A stretch of DNA of 64,000 bases from assembly GCF_001746915.1 (NCBI RefSeq), contig NZ_MJGC01000053.1, positions 1 to 64,000 on the forward strand. The letters run 5' to 3'. Below, piece by piece: positions 1 through 7,976 of this stretch. Made by a program: the position numbers and the translations under genes. This DNA is from Desertifilum tharense IPPAS B-1220 (GTDB lineage: Bacteria > Cyanobacteriota > Cyanobacteriia > Cyanobacteriales > Desertifilaceae). The notes under the pieces are model-generated. The model saw only the letters and a program-made list of their open reading frames with translations, was not told the origin of the DNA and did not search any database. Each line of letters starts with the position of its first letter. The first letter of the stretch is position 1.

Positions 1-124
1 CAATTCCCAACTCCCCTCTTTCCCCAACCCCTAACTCCCAATTCCCAACTCCCCTCTTTCCCCAACCCCTAACTCCCAATTCCCAATTCCCTTCTTCCCC
101 AACTCCCAATTCCCAATAAAAACA
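1..124. repeat. Low-complexity C-rich intergenic repeat
   Basis: Imperfect reiterations of short units such as CCCAATTC, CCCAACTC and CCCTCTTTCCC fill the DNA before the first gene. The same unit family recurs near 49.1-49.3 kb and 62.8-62.96 kb, so this is a genome-wide intergenic repeat type rather than a local signal. It continues up to the start codon at 125, so the promoter of the next gene is probably outside the window. Confidence 0.8.
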
Positions 125-1048
125 ATGTCCTCTGCAACTCCTTCTTGGTATTCAAAAATTGGCGCACAACGCGACTGGGCTTGGCGGGGTTGGCAAGTTC
201 GCTACACTTATATTCGTTCAACTGCTGCTGCAACGAATCCGCCGTTACTGTTTTTGCATGGGTTTGGGTCGGCGTTGGGTCAGTGGCGCTATAATTTACA
301 CCCCTTAAGCGAATCTCATACGGTGTATGCAATGGATTTGTTGGGGTTTGGCGCATCGGAAAAAGCGCCCGCCGAATATGGGGTGACGCTGTGGATGGAA
401 CAGGTTTATGATTTTTGGCGAACTTGGATTAGAACGCCGGTGATTTTGGTGGGTCATTCTTTGGGGGCGCTGGTGGCGATCGCAACGGCTGCGGCGTATC
501 CTGAAATGGTAGGAGGATTGATCCTGCTGACGATTCCCGCTTCTCGTCAAGAGGTTTTACCCGCCAAATTGCAACCGCTAGTTGGGAGTTTAGAAAGCTT
601 TTTCGCTTCCCCGCTTCTACTGCGTCCTCTATTTCAACTCATCACCCGCAAACCCGGAATTATTCGTTCTGTCCTCAAAAAGATTTATGTTAATCCGGAG
701 GTGGTGAACGAGGAACTGGTTGCTTTGTTTACCACTCCTCCCCTTGATAGAGGGGCCGCTGGGGTGTTTTGTCGCTTATCTAAAGCGCGGACTCGGCGAG
801 ATTTTGCCCCAAATGTCAAAGATTTATTACCCCAAATTACTTCACCCACTTTGGTCTTGTGGGGTCAGCAGGATAAAGTGATTCCGATTGCTTGGGGACG
901 ACAACTCACCGAACACAGTCCCCATCTGAAGTTAGTCGAAATTGAAGATGCGGGTCACTGTCCCTACGACGAACACCCAGAACGGGTAAACCAAGAAATT
1001 GCCCATTGGTTGAAAAAGTACGGGTCTGGGGAATGCAGCTATGCGTAG
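125..1048 (+). CDS. Alpha/beta hydrolase
   Basis: 307-residue alpha/beta-hydrolase-fold protein, probably a cytoplasmic esterase or C-C hydrolase of unknown substrate. The oxyanion-hole motif HGFGSA is at about 45-50. The nucleophile elbow GHSLG is at 110-114 (Ser112), the acid candidate is Asp250 in WGQQDK, and the catalytic His is His278 in [12 protein letters not shown], so the triad is complete. A cap segment lies between about 140 and 230. There is no signal peptide. Many cyanobacteria encode several paralogs of this type. It stands alone, with a convergent gene downstream. The function beyond hydrolase is not predictable from sequence alone. Confidence 0.9.
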   Translation: MSSATPSWYSKIGAQRDWAWRGWQVRYTYIRSTAAATNPPLLFLHGFGSALGQWRYNLHPLSESHTVYAMDLLGFGASEKAPAEYGVTLWMEQVYDFWRTWIRTPVILVGHSLGALVAIATAAAYPEMVGGLILLTIPASRQEVLPAKLQPLVGSLESFFASPLLLRPLFQLITRKPGIIRSVLKKIYVNPEVVNEELVALFTTPPLDRGAAGVFCRLSKARTRRDFAPNVKDLLPQITSPTLVLWGQQDKVIPIAWGRQLTEHSPHLKLVEIEDAGHCPYDEHPERVNQEIAHWLKKYGSGECSYA

Positions 1049-1088
1049 CGATCGCGAATCTGTTAATTTTAGCGTGAGTGCGCCTACG

Positions 1089-1793
1089 TTAGGGAATTTG
1101 AAGCCCGATATCAAAAATGCCGCGATAGCCTTCCCCCTGGGGGGTTAGCGAAAGCATCAGTTGTTCGCCACCCCTACGAAAGATGCCATCTTGGTTATTC
1201 CGTTGGCGGCGCTGTCCCTGGGCGGAATAGGGGGGTTGGGCGTGAAGGCGATCGCTCAAAGCATCGTCAAAGTAAAGTTGCGAGGTAAACTCATAGCTGG
1301 GCGAGGCGTTGGTGCGAATTTTGAAATGGATGTGAACTGTTCTCCCTGGATACCAACCGGGGTAAAGGGTGAGAAATTCAACCCTACCATTGGCGTCCGT
1401 CACCTGGTAGCCGCGCAGGAACTTTTGCCCAATCGTGTTAGAGTTGCGATCGCTAACATCGGAATATACCCCCAGGGCATCGCAGTGCCAAACATCCACC
1501 GCAGCCCCTGCTAGCGGGCGACACAACCCCGCGCCAACCTGCGAAACTTGAAAAATCAACTGCAACGGCACCCCCGGCTTGACTAGCCCATTAGAGGGGT
1601 CTGAGCGGATATCGGAACGGTTAAGCTTTTCATCCACAAAATAGGGGCCTTCCGTCTGTTGGGGGCGAACGACGCAGGCGGGAGTGATGATCCCAGGATT
1701 GGCAGAAGTGGAGGGTTTGTCCAAACCTCCTACCAGCGTTACGGCGGCGCTTCCGCCTAAGAATTCTAGAACTTGTCGTCTTTTAATCAACAT
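1089..1793 (-). CDS. Intradiol ring-cleavage dioxygenase-like secreted protein
   Basis: 234 residues. A twin-arginine-like N-terminus (KRRQVLEFLGGSAAVTLVGG) suggests export. The rest matches the intradiol dioxygenase fold (protocatechuate 3,4-dioxygenase beta type). Visible motifs are TEGPYF at about 47-52, VDVWHCDALGVYS at about 99-111 and LYPGWYPGRTVHIHFKI at about 143-159. These carry the Tyr/Tyr/His/His set expected for a non-haem Fe(III) site. Family members oxidise catechol-type substrates, but many cyanobacterial exported homologs have no known substrate. It is convergent with the hydrolase at 125. A catechol-cleaving enzyme a few kb from a siderophore island is suggestive, but a functional link is speculation. 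Confidence 0.85.
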   Translation of the reverse strand: MLIKRRQVLEFLGGSAAVTLVGGLDKPSTSANPGIITPACVVRPQQTEGPYFVDEKLNRSDIRSDPSNGLVKPGVPLQLIFQVSQVGAGLCRPLAGAAVDVWHCDALGVYSDVSDRNSNTIGQKFLRGYQVTDANGRVEFLTLYPGWYPGRTVHIHFKIRTNASPSYEFTSQLYFDDALSDRLHAQPPYSAQGQRRQRNNQDGIFRRGGEQLMLSLTPQGEGYRGIFDIGLQIP

Positions 1794-1877
1794 CTGAAAC
1801 CGGATTGTGAGGACTATCGGAGGGGAATGCGACCAGAGAGGGCGATCGCATTCACCCCTAGTTAAACTAACCTGAAC

Positions 1878-2456
1878 CTAATATCGAGAAAATTGACCTC
1901 GGTTCGAGGGGCCATTCTGAAACGGACGCGGGGGAACGCCTAACGCTTCAATCAGTTGCGCCTCAGTTACGCCCAGTTTAGCCGCCGCCGCCTGAAAATC
2001 AGGACGGGGAGGATGTTCGCCCGGTGCAGGGGGAGTGGAGGGTACCCCTAAAGCTGCCTTCAAATCGGCTTCAGAAACCCCCAATTTTTGAGCCGCCGCC
2101 GCAAAATCAGGGCGCGGCGGACGGGGAGGCATTCCCAAGGCATTCGCAAGTTGTTCTTCGGTAATGCCTAGCGTAGTTGCGGCCCCTGGGATATCCAGGC
2201 GAGGCCGTTGTCCGGGAGTGGCTTGAGTATCGGATGTCACCCCTAGCGCCGCTTTCAGTGCAGCTTCTGTAATTCCTAATTTTTCAGCAGCCGCCGCAAA
2301 ATCAGGCCCCCGGTGCGGTCGGCGGTCTTCCGGTTGTTGGGTATTTTGTGCCATCCGGGGACGAACTTGAGCATTAACCTGATTCACAGCCACAAATTCA
2401 AACATTCCCAAAAAGGTAGGAAGGGCAACCAGGGCTAGCATTCGACAATTTTTCAT
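1878..2456 (-). CDS. Secreted protein with four LGITE-type helical repeats
   Basis: 192 residues from the ATG at 2456, chosen because AAGGAGATT lies just upstream at 2462-2470; a start at 2483 would lack this spacing. A signal peptide (MKNCRMLALVALPTFLGM...NAQA-like cleavage after about residue 30) is followed by four degenerate copies of a roughly 20-residue unit. The unit pattern is AAxKLGITEAxLKAALGV (LGITEAAL, LGITEEQL, LGVSEADL, LGVTEAQL), and copies are separated by Pro/Arg-rich linkers. Such repeats recur in small exported cyanobacterial proteins of unknown role. No catalytic motif is visible. Confidence 0.75.
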   Translation of the reverse strand: MKNCRMLALVALPTFLGMFEFVAVNQVNAQVRPRMAQNTQQPEDRRPHRGPDFAAAAEKLGITEAALKAALGVTSDTQATPGQRPRLDIPGAATTLGITEEQLANALGMPPRPPRPDFAAAAQKLGVSEADLKAALGVPSTPPAPGEHPPRPDFQAAAAKLGVTEAQLIEALGVPPRPFQNGPSNRGQFSRY

Positions 2457-2532
2457 GATTAATCTCCTTGGGTTGAATCTCAAACGACATCTATGTTTCG
2501 ATTAAGCGCAACCCAAATTACAAATCGCCCTG

Positions 2533-2723
2533 AGTCTCAATTACAATTTTGTAATTTTTGTCTCTATCGGCAAAATTGAGACTTGATGGAGAATCTCGAT
2601 GTCTTGAATTCTGCCATTTGTGTGCTACTGTCTTAGGTAAGGCTTATTTTCGGTCATGTAATTCGTTCTCAAAACGTCTCTCCGAATCTAATTCTCTACA
2701 CTTCATGATTTTGGAGATTGTTT
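2533..2723 (+). promoter_or_regulatory. Long structured 5' region of rbp
   Basis: This is divergent intergenic DNA. It contains a nested inverted repeat: GTCTCAATT (2534-2542) pairs with AATTGAGAC (2574-2582), and inside it lies the perfect 16-bp palindrome ATTACAATTTTGTAAT (2540-2555). About 130 nt further on, GGAGA (2714-2718 region) precedes the ATG at 2724. Long leaders before rbp genes are known from cold-regulated cyanobacterial RNA-binding proteins. The palindrome could be an operator or part of the leader structure. Confidence 0.45.
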
Positions 2724-3023
2724 ATGTCGATTTACGTGGGTAATTTATCCTATGCAGTGACGCAGGATGGATTGAGCGAAGCATTTGCTGAATATGGTAC
2801 GGTCAAGCGGGTTCAGTTACCGACAGACCGAGAAACAGGGCAGATGCGTGGATTTGGTTTTGTTGAAATGGGAACAGAAGCAGAAGAAAACGCTGCAATT
2901 GAGGCCCTAGACGGTGCTGAATGGATGGGGCGGGATTTGAAGGTGAATAAGGCAAGACCTCGTGAAGAGAGGGGCGCTTCTGGCAAATGGTCAAATCAGG
3001 GCGGTTCTTCTCGGCGTTATTAA
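2724..3023 (+). CDS. rbp: RRM-type RNA-binding protein
   Basis: 99 residues from ATG 2724, where a GGAGA ribosome site precedes; the in-frame ATG 6 nt earlier is less likely. A single RRM fills most of the protein, with RNP2 IYVGNL near the N-terminus and RNP1 RGFGFVEM in the middle. The tail is short and Gly/Ser/Arg-rich (RGASGKWSNQGGSSRRY), typical of cyanobacterial cold-shock Rbp proteins, which bind mRNA and resemble plant glycine-rich proteins. It is followed by rpsU, the well-known rbp-rpsU arrangement of filamentous cyanobacteria. Two hairpins lie between the genes and probably tune read-through. Confidence 0.93.
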   Translation: MSIYVGNLSYAVTQDGLSEAFAEYGTVKRVQLPTDRETGQMRGFGFVEMGTEAEENAAIEALDGAEWMGRDLKVNKARPREERGASGKWSNQGGSSRRY

Positions 3024-3028
3024 CAGTT

Positions 3029-3050
3029 AAGGATTGTATAAATCCTTTTT
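3029..3050 (+). terminator. Rho-independent terminator after rbp
   Basis: AAGGATT (3029-3035), five-base loop, AATCCTT (3041-3047), then a T run. The stem is perfect. It lies 6 bases after the rbp stop and would attenuate read-through into rpsU. Confidence 0.75.
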
Positions 3051-3087
3051 GAATTGTCAAAGATAGGGCTGGTAGGAGACTTCTTAA

Positions 3088-3108
3088 TGATGAGCGTCTT
3101 TCTCATCA
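3088..3108 (+). terminator. Second hairpin between rbp and rpsU
   Basis: TGATGAG (3088-3094) pairs perfectly with CTCATCA (3102-3108) and is followed by GCCTTTATT. It is a second terminator or attenuator, or a processing site, 36 nt before the rpsU start codon. Confidence 0.55.
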
Positions 3109-3144
3109 GCCTTTATTAATTTATTGAATAATTGACGAGGATCA

Positions 3145-3333
3145 ATGACCCAAATTATTCTGGGTGAGAACGAAGGCATCGAGTCTGCATTGCGTCGGTT
3201 TAAACGAGAGGTTTCCAAAGCCGGAGTTTTTCCAGACCTGAGAAAAAACCGACATTTTGAAACACCGAGCGAAAAACGGAAGCGCAAGGAAATTTCTAGA
3301 CACAGACAGAGTAAAAGCAGGTTTCGATACTAA
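3145..3333 (+). CDS. rpsU: 30S ribosomal protein S21
   Basis: 62 residues, highly basic, with the S21 pattern [36 protein letters not shown] followed by a basic C-terminal tail. S21 sits near the 3' end of 16S rRNA and the anti-Shine-Dalgarno region and helps translation initiation. The start at ATG 3145 has GACGAGG just upstream. Its position after rbp matches the cold-regulated pair known in other cyanobacteria. Length is normal for the family. Confidence 0.95.
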   Translation: MTQIILGENEGIESALRRFKREVSKAGVFPDLRKNRHFETPSEKRKRKEISRHRQSKSRFRY

Positions 3334-3393
3334 TTAGAATTGAGATTTAGGACTAAGTGCGATCGCCCCATGATTTCTAGGAGTCTTCTCATT

Positions 3394-3714
3394 ATGAATA
3401 TTAACGAATTCTATAGCCGATATGCCGCCGGTCAAAGAGATTTCAGGAATTTGAACTTAATGGCAGCCAATCTCAGAAACCTGAACTTAAAAGGCATTAA
3501 TCTGAGTGGTGCTAATTTAACAAAAGCGAATCTAACTAGAACCAACTTAAGCCGCGCCAACCTTTCTGGAGCAATCCTAATTGGGGCAAACTTAACTGAA
3601 ACAAATTTCACTCAAACGAATCTAAGAGATGCGAACTTAACAGATACGAATCTGGCTGATGCCGATCTAAGAAATGCTTATCTCAGTGTAGAGGTTTGCG
3701 AGAAGTTAAAGTGA
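3394..3714 (+). CDS. Pentapeptide-repeat protein
   Basis: 106 residues from ATG 3394, which has TAGGAG at 3378-3383; upstream in-frame starts lack a ribosome site. After a short leader (MNINEFYSRYAAGQRDF) about 15 A(N/D)LXX pentapeptides follow (LMAANLRNLNLKGINLSGANLTKANL and on), predicting a right-handed quadrilateral beta-helix. No signal peptide is present, so it is probably cytosolic. Pentapeptide-repeat proteins are abundant in cyanobacteria and mostly uncharacterised. It follows rpsU but has its own ribosome site. Confidence 0.88.
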   Translation: MNINEFYSRYAAGQRDFRNLNLMAANLRNLNLKGINLSGANLTKANLTRTNLSRANLSGAILIGANLTETNFTQTNLRDANLTDTNLADADLRNAYLSVEVCEKLK

Positions 3715-3728
3715 ATTTAATTTGATGT

Positions 3729-3764
3729 ATCCCGGCGCTGAATCGCAGATGACAGCGCCGGGAT
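3729..3764 (+). terminator. Strong hairpin after the pentapeptide gene
   Basis: ATCCCGGCGCTG (3729-3740) and CAGCGCCGGGAT (3753-3764) form a perfect 12-bp GC-rich stem with a 12-nt loop. It lacks a clear T run, so it may be a terminator or a palindromic intergenic repeat. It ends the first gene block before the two-component system. Confidence 0.5.
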
Positions 3765-3906
3765 TGATCGTTTGACGCGATCGCCACTTTCAAGCGGTGG
3801 GGTATGCTGCTGGTAAGTCCTTCAACTCAGCCCTTGCTCGCCAGCAGATTGTCTCTAAAGGTTAGACTGGGTAAGGCTGGCAAGCTATTCGATGCTTGAA
3901 AAACCC

Positions 3907-4590
3907 ATGCATATTCTATTTATTGAAGACGAGGCAAAAATTGCCAACTTTGTCCGCGCTGGGTTGAAGGAACAGGGCTTTGTTGTCGATTATTGCGACA
4001 ATGGGGACGAAGGGTATCGGCGCGCTTTGGATAATACCTATGATGCCCTGGTGCTGGATATTATGGTACCCGGTAAAGATGGGCTGTCTATCCTCAAAAG
4101 CCTGCGCCGCCAGGGTCATAACGTGCCAATCTTGCTGCTAACAGCTCGCAACGAATTGGACGATCGCCTAGAAGGTCTAAACTTAGGGGCAGACGACTAC
4201 ATCGCCAAACCCTTCTTTGTTGAAGAACTGATTGCTCGCCTACATGCAGTGGTACGCCGGAGTGCGGGCGATCGCCAAAACCTCCTCTGCGTTGGCCCTT
4301 TAAAGCTCGATCGGATTGCACGGGAAGTGACTTGCGATTGCCAGATTGTAGAACTAACCAGCCGCGAATTCAATCTTTTAGAATACCTGATGCGATCGCC
4401 CGGACGCGTCTTTACCCGCACCCAAATCCTCGAACATATCTGGGGATACGACTTCAACCCCAGTACCAACGTTGTCGATGTCTGCGTGCAGCGCATTCGC
4501 AAAAAGATTGATGGGATTGGTGGCGCAGGTTGGATCGAAAGCATTCGCGGCGTGGGCTATCGGTTTCGCGACGACGGCAAACAACGTTAA
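3907..4590 (+). CDS. OmpR-family response regulator
   Basis: 227 residues from ATG 3907 (an in-frame ATG at 3892 is the alternative). The receiver domain has acidic residues in IEDE (7-9), phosphoacceptor Asp51 in LVLDIMVPG, and the conserved Lys in IAKPFF near 100. A C-terminal winged helix spans about 130-222 (TSREFNLLEYLMRSPGRVFTR, ending VGYRFR). It resembles metal- and redox-responsive cyanobacterial regulators such as RppA and NrsR. It directly abuts its kinase: the stop at 4588-4590 is followed at once by ATG 4591. The signal is unknown, but its place at the head of the iron island suggests metal or redox sensing. Confidence 0.92.
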   Translation: MHILFIEDEAKIANFVRAGLKEQGFVVDYCDNGDEGYRRALDNTYDALVLDIMVPGKDGLSILKSLRRQGHNVPILLLTARNELDDRLEGLNLGADDYIAKPFFVEELIARLHAVVRRSAGDRQNLLCVGPLKLDRIAREVTCDCQIVELTSREFNLLEYLMRSPGRVFTRTQILEHIWGYDFNPSTNVVDVCVQRIRKKIDGIGGAGWIESIRGVGYRFRDDGKQR

Positions 4591-6057
4591 ATGGCAAAAC
4601 TGCGCTCTTTCCGCATCCGCATTGCCCTATTATCCGCCATTCTCGCCGGTAGCGCCCTAGTGGGGTTTGGGTTGATTTCCTGGTGGTTAATTTATGATGC
4701 CAAAGTCAATCGTTTAGACGCAGAATTAGAAAACCAACTGATCCGGGTTGGTCGTCCCCGTCCCTTGGATCGCTGGCACGCTGATGAAGCCTCCTTGCGC
4801 CGCGAGTTAGGTATCCCCACCAATACGCCCATCGCAGTGTTAGTCATCGATGCCGAGGGCAATGTCTTGTATGGTTCCCCCCAATGGGATGCCGGTCTAG
4901 AAACTCAGAATTTGTGGATCTCGCGCCCCTCAAGTCTGCCGTTTCCCTCCCCTTCTCCGGGTCAACGTCCACCCCCACCCGCGCCTCGGTTTATGACTCA
5001 GCAAACGGCTAGCGGGCGATGGCGCATTGGGGCGGTGACAACGCCTTTTGCTCAAGTGGCGATCGCAGTCAGCCTGAATGCTGTTACCCAAGAGATGGCG
5101 ATCGTCCGCAACATCTTTGTCGTTGCGATTCCAGGGGTGTTGCTGCTGGTGGCTGGAGGTGCGTGGGCCATTGCTGGGAGTAGCTTATCTTCTATCCAAC
5201 GCTTAACTCAGGTGGTTGCTAATGTCACTGCTAACGGTTTAGAACAGCGCGTCCCCATCGAGAGTGCCGATCTAGAATTTATTGAGTTAATTCAAGTGTT
5301 TAACCAGATGTTGGAACGCTTGGAACGCGGCTTTAAGCAAGCGTCTCGCTTTAGTGGCGATGCGGCGCACGAACTGAAAACCCCCCTCACCATTTTGCAA
5401 GGAGAACTCGAACGCACCCTGCAACAAGCCGAACCGGGTTCGGAAATTCAGCAAAGCCTGAGTCATTTACTTGATGAAGTCCGCCGCCTCAGCGAGATCG
5501 TGCGGAAGTTGTTGCTGCTATCCCTCGCCGACGCCGGACAGATGAGCTTGCATCGCACAAAGATCGATTTATCAAGCTTGCTAACTGAAATGTTAGAGGA
5601 TATTGAACTGCTAGCACCCGATCTGGAGGTGCAAGCCAAGATTGCTCCGGGGTTGGATGTTTGGGGCGATCGCGATCTGCTGATTCAAGTCTTGCAAAAC
5701 TTGATTAGCAATGCCATTAAATATAATCTCCCCAAGGGGTGGATTCAGATTACTGCCAACCGCCACACCCAGGGAGTTTCGATTCAGGTGAGTAATGCCT
5801 CAAACGAGATTGCTCAGAGCGATCGCGATCGGATCTTTGAGCGTTTCTATCGCGGCGACCCGGCCCGGACGCGCCAAGTGGAAGGTCTGGGTTTAGGATT
5901 GAGCCTAGCACGGGAAATTGCGCGATCGCATCAGGGAGATTTAACCCTCGATCCGCCCTTACCCGGACAAACCTGCTTCACCCTGACCCTGTTTTCTACT
6001 ACACTGAAACACCGACGCACAGACTTAGGGATTCGGCGTAGGTCGCCGTACCTTTAG
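4591..6057 (+). CDS. Membrane sensor histidine kinase
   Basis: 488 residues. Transmembrane helix 1 is at about 8-36. A periplasmic sensor of about 125 residues with a Pro-rich stretch (SLPFPSPSPGQRPPPPAPR) follows, then helix 2 at about 172-195, a HAMP linker, and HisKA with His260 in DAAHELKTPLT. The HATPase N-box is NLISNAIKYN and the G-box GLGLGLSLAREIARSH. All catalytic boxes look intact. It starts on the base after the regulator stop, so the two are a cognate pair and translationally coupled. Only 26 bp separate it from the ABC half-transporter at 6084, so that gene may be read from the same promoter. Confidence 0.92.
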   Translation: MAKLRSFRIRIALLSAILAGSALVGFGLISWWLIYDAKVNRLDAELENQLIRVGRPRPLDRWHADEASLRRELGIPTNTPIAVLVIDAEGNVLYGSPQWDAGLETQNLWISRPSSLPFPSPSPGQRPPPPAPRFMTQQTASGRWRIGAVTTPFAQVAIAVSLNAVTQEMAIVRNIFVVAIPGVLLLVAGGAWAIAGSSLSSIQRLTQVVANVTANGLEQRVPIESADLEFIELIQVFNQMLERLERGFKQASRFSGDAAHELKTPLTILQGELERTLQQAEPGSEIQQSLSHLLDEVRRLSEIVRKLLLLSLADAGQMSLHRTKIDLSSLLTEMLEDIELLAPDLEVQAKIAPGLDVWGDRDLLIQVLQNLISNAIKYNLPKGWIQITANRHTQGVSIQVSNASNEIAQSDRDRIFERFYRGDPARTRQVEGLGLGLSLAREIARSHQGDLTLDPPLPGQTCFTLTLFSTTLKHRRTDLGIRRRSPYL

Positions 6058-6083
6058 AATCTGCTCTATATCGGGGGAAATGA

Positions 6084-7883
6084 ATGGCAACACACCGCGT
6101 CTCAATTTGGCCTCTCCTGTGGCAAATGCTGAGTTACGCGCCCCGCTTGTACGGGGCTGATACTTTTCTGTGGCTTTTCATTGCGGGATTGCCTGCTATC
6201 CCAGGCTTGATTATTCGCGAATTCTTTAATACTTTAACCGCCAAATCTGACTTTAGCCTTTCACCGTGGGTTTGGATAGCCCTATTTCTAGCAACGGGTA
6301 TTGCTCGGATTGTTGCAATCTTGACCGGCCGAATTACCAAAACGCAACACCGCTTCACGATGAGTGCTTTGATTCGGCGCAACCTCTTGGCGAAATTGCT
6401 GGAACGTCCTGGGGGCGAACCTTTAATTGCAAGTGGCAAGCCAGATGCCTTGCTTTCTCCTGGAGAAGCGATCGGCTTTTTTCGGGATGATGCCACCCAA
6501 ATTGAGGATATGGTGGTTGGGACGAATGAAATTTTGGGCGAAGGGGTGTTTGCGGTGGGTTCGCTGCTGCTTCTGTTCAGCGTCAATGCTCAAATTACCC
6601 TGTTTGTTTTTCTACCCCTAGCGTTCATTGCTGCGCTCGTTCACTTGCTGACCAATCGGATTAAACGCTATCGCCGCGCCAGCCGTCAAGCCACTCAGCA
6701 AGTTACGGGATTGATTGGAGAAATCTTTAGCGCGATTCAAGCAATTCAAGTCGCGGGAGCCGAACCTACGGTATTAGATCGCTTTCAGCGCTTGTGCGAT
6801 CGCCGTCGCCAGTTGATGGTGCAAGATCGGTTCTTTTCCACGCTCTTAGACTCCAGTTTTGAAAACTTAGTCAGCTTAGGGACTGGGGCAATTCTATTTT
6901 TTGCCGCTCGCTCGATGCAAGCTGATGCCAGTGCGCTCTCTGTGGGAGATTTTGCCCTATTCGTGTATTACTTATCCTATGTCACCTATTTTCTGGGCTT
7001 TTTGGGAAGTTTTTTAGCGCTTTCCAAACAAACAGAAGTGTCTTTTGAGCGGATGGAAGGATTCTTAGGTTGCGAGGCTAAAGCGATCGCCTCCCACCAC
7101 CCCCTATACTTACCCACCCTCACGGGAAATCGGCCGCAACTGAGCGCCCTGCAACCCCCTCAAGAGTGCGATCGCCTACAAGCGTTAGAGGCTCTCAACT
7201 TAACCTATCGCTACCCCGGTACAGATCGCGGCATTACCGATGTCTGTTTGCGGCTTGAGCGCGGTAGTTTTACGGCAATTACAGGCCCCATTGGATCGGG
7301 TAAAACCACGCTATTAAAGGCGTTAATCGGTCTTTTACCGTTGCAAGCCGGAGAGATTTATTGGAACGCTCAGAAAGTCACCCATCCTCATCAATTCTTT
7401 GTTCCCCCCAGGAGCGCCTATACCCCGCAAGTTCCTCAGCTTTTTAGCGGCACGCTGCGAGATAACATTACCTTGGGGTTAAACTACACTGACGAGCAAC
7501 TCCAATGGGCGATCGCGCTAGCTGCCTTCGATCGAGACTTGGCAATGATGCCCGATCGGCTCGATACGGTCATTGGTTCTAGAGGAATGCGGCTGTCTGG
7601 GGGGCAACTGCAACGCGCATCGGCGGCTCGCATGTTTCTGCGCCAACCCGAATTACTGGTGTTTGACGATCTTTCTAGCGCCCTTGATATTGAAACCGAA
7701 CAAACCCTTTGGTCGGGTCTGTTTGCTTTAACCGCATCCTCCGCAACCTGGATGCCCACTTGTTTGGTCGTTTCCCACCGCCGAGCCGTGTTGCAACGCG
7801 CCGATCGTATTATTCTGCTCAACAACGGTAGGGTGGAAACGATTGGCAGCTTTAACGATCTGCCCTCCATCTACGTACAGTGA
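6084..7883 (+). CDS. Exporter-fold ABC half-transporter, subunit 1 (degenerate Walker B)
   Basis: 599 residues. The N-terminal membrane domain (about 1-330, six helices expected) is fused to an ATPase domain. Walker A is GPIGSGKT at 401-408, the Q-loop is YTPQVPQLF, the signature is canonical LSGGQ at 504-508 and the H-loop is VVSHRR. Walker B reads VFDD: Asp529 stands where the catalytic Glu belongs, so this ATP site is predicted to hydrolyse poorly. No second half is fused. The partner is likely the half-transporter at 18836, whose signature is degenerate. The gene flanks a siderophore receptor island that lacks FecCD permeases, so import in the manner of YbtPQ or IrtAB is a plausible role; siderophore export is the alternative. 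Confidence 0.88.
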   Translation: MATHRVSIWPLLWQMLSYAPRLYGADTFLWLFIAGLPAIPGLIIREFFNTLTAKSDFSLSPWVWIALFLATGIARIVAILTGRITKTQHRFTMSALIRRNLLAKLLERPGGEPLIASGKPDALLSPGEAIGFFRDDATQIEDMVVGTNEILGEGVFAVGSLLLLFSVNAQITLFVFLPLAFIAALVHLLTNRIKRYRRASRQATQQVTGLIGEIFSAIQAIQVAGAEPTVLDRFQRLCDRRRQLMVQDRFFSTLLDSSFENLVSLGTGAILFFAARSMQADASALSVGDFALFVYYLSYVTYFLGFLGSFLALSKQTEVSFERMEGFLGCEAKAIASHHPLYLPTLTGNRPQLSALQPPQECDRLQALEALNLTYRYPGTDRGITDVCLRLERGSFTAITGPIGSGKTTLLKALIGLLPLQAGEIYWNAQKVTHPHQFFVPPRSAYTPQVPQLFSGTLRDNITLGLNYTDEQLQWAIALAAFDRDLAMMPDRLDTVIGSRGMRLSGGQLQRASAARMFLRQPELLVFDDLSSALDIETEQTLWSGLFALTASSATWMPTCLVVSHRRAVLQRADRIILLNNGRVETIGSFNDLPSIYVQ

Positions 7884-7976
7884 TATTCTTGACACCTTTC
7901 TCCAGTAAATGAGAACATCTAGCAACTGCTTTAACCCCTCCTTATTCAGTTTCTCAACAGAGGTCAAGCGATCGCC

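Noticed and set aside
1161..1514. Plus-strand frame antisense to the dioxygenase-like gene
   Set aside because: No ribosome site and no protein-like family pattern; the opposite strand carries clear conserved motifs.
2558..2743. 61-codon frame upstream of rbp
   Set aside because: Overlaps the rbp leader and start, has no ribosome site, and its translation has no protein-like pattern.
6032..6057. TTCGGCGTAG at 6032-6041 as a possible operator box before ABC half 1
   Set aside because: 8 of 10 matches, but there is no second box at 21 bp, no A tract and no -10 at the conserved distance. ABC half 1 is more likely read from the two-component promoter.
7884..7976. Possible AraC 1 promoter with TTGACA at 7889 and a Fur-like match
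   Set aside because: No -10 at suitable spacing, only about 8 of 17 matches to the palindrome, and no paired operator boxes at the conserved distance.
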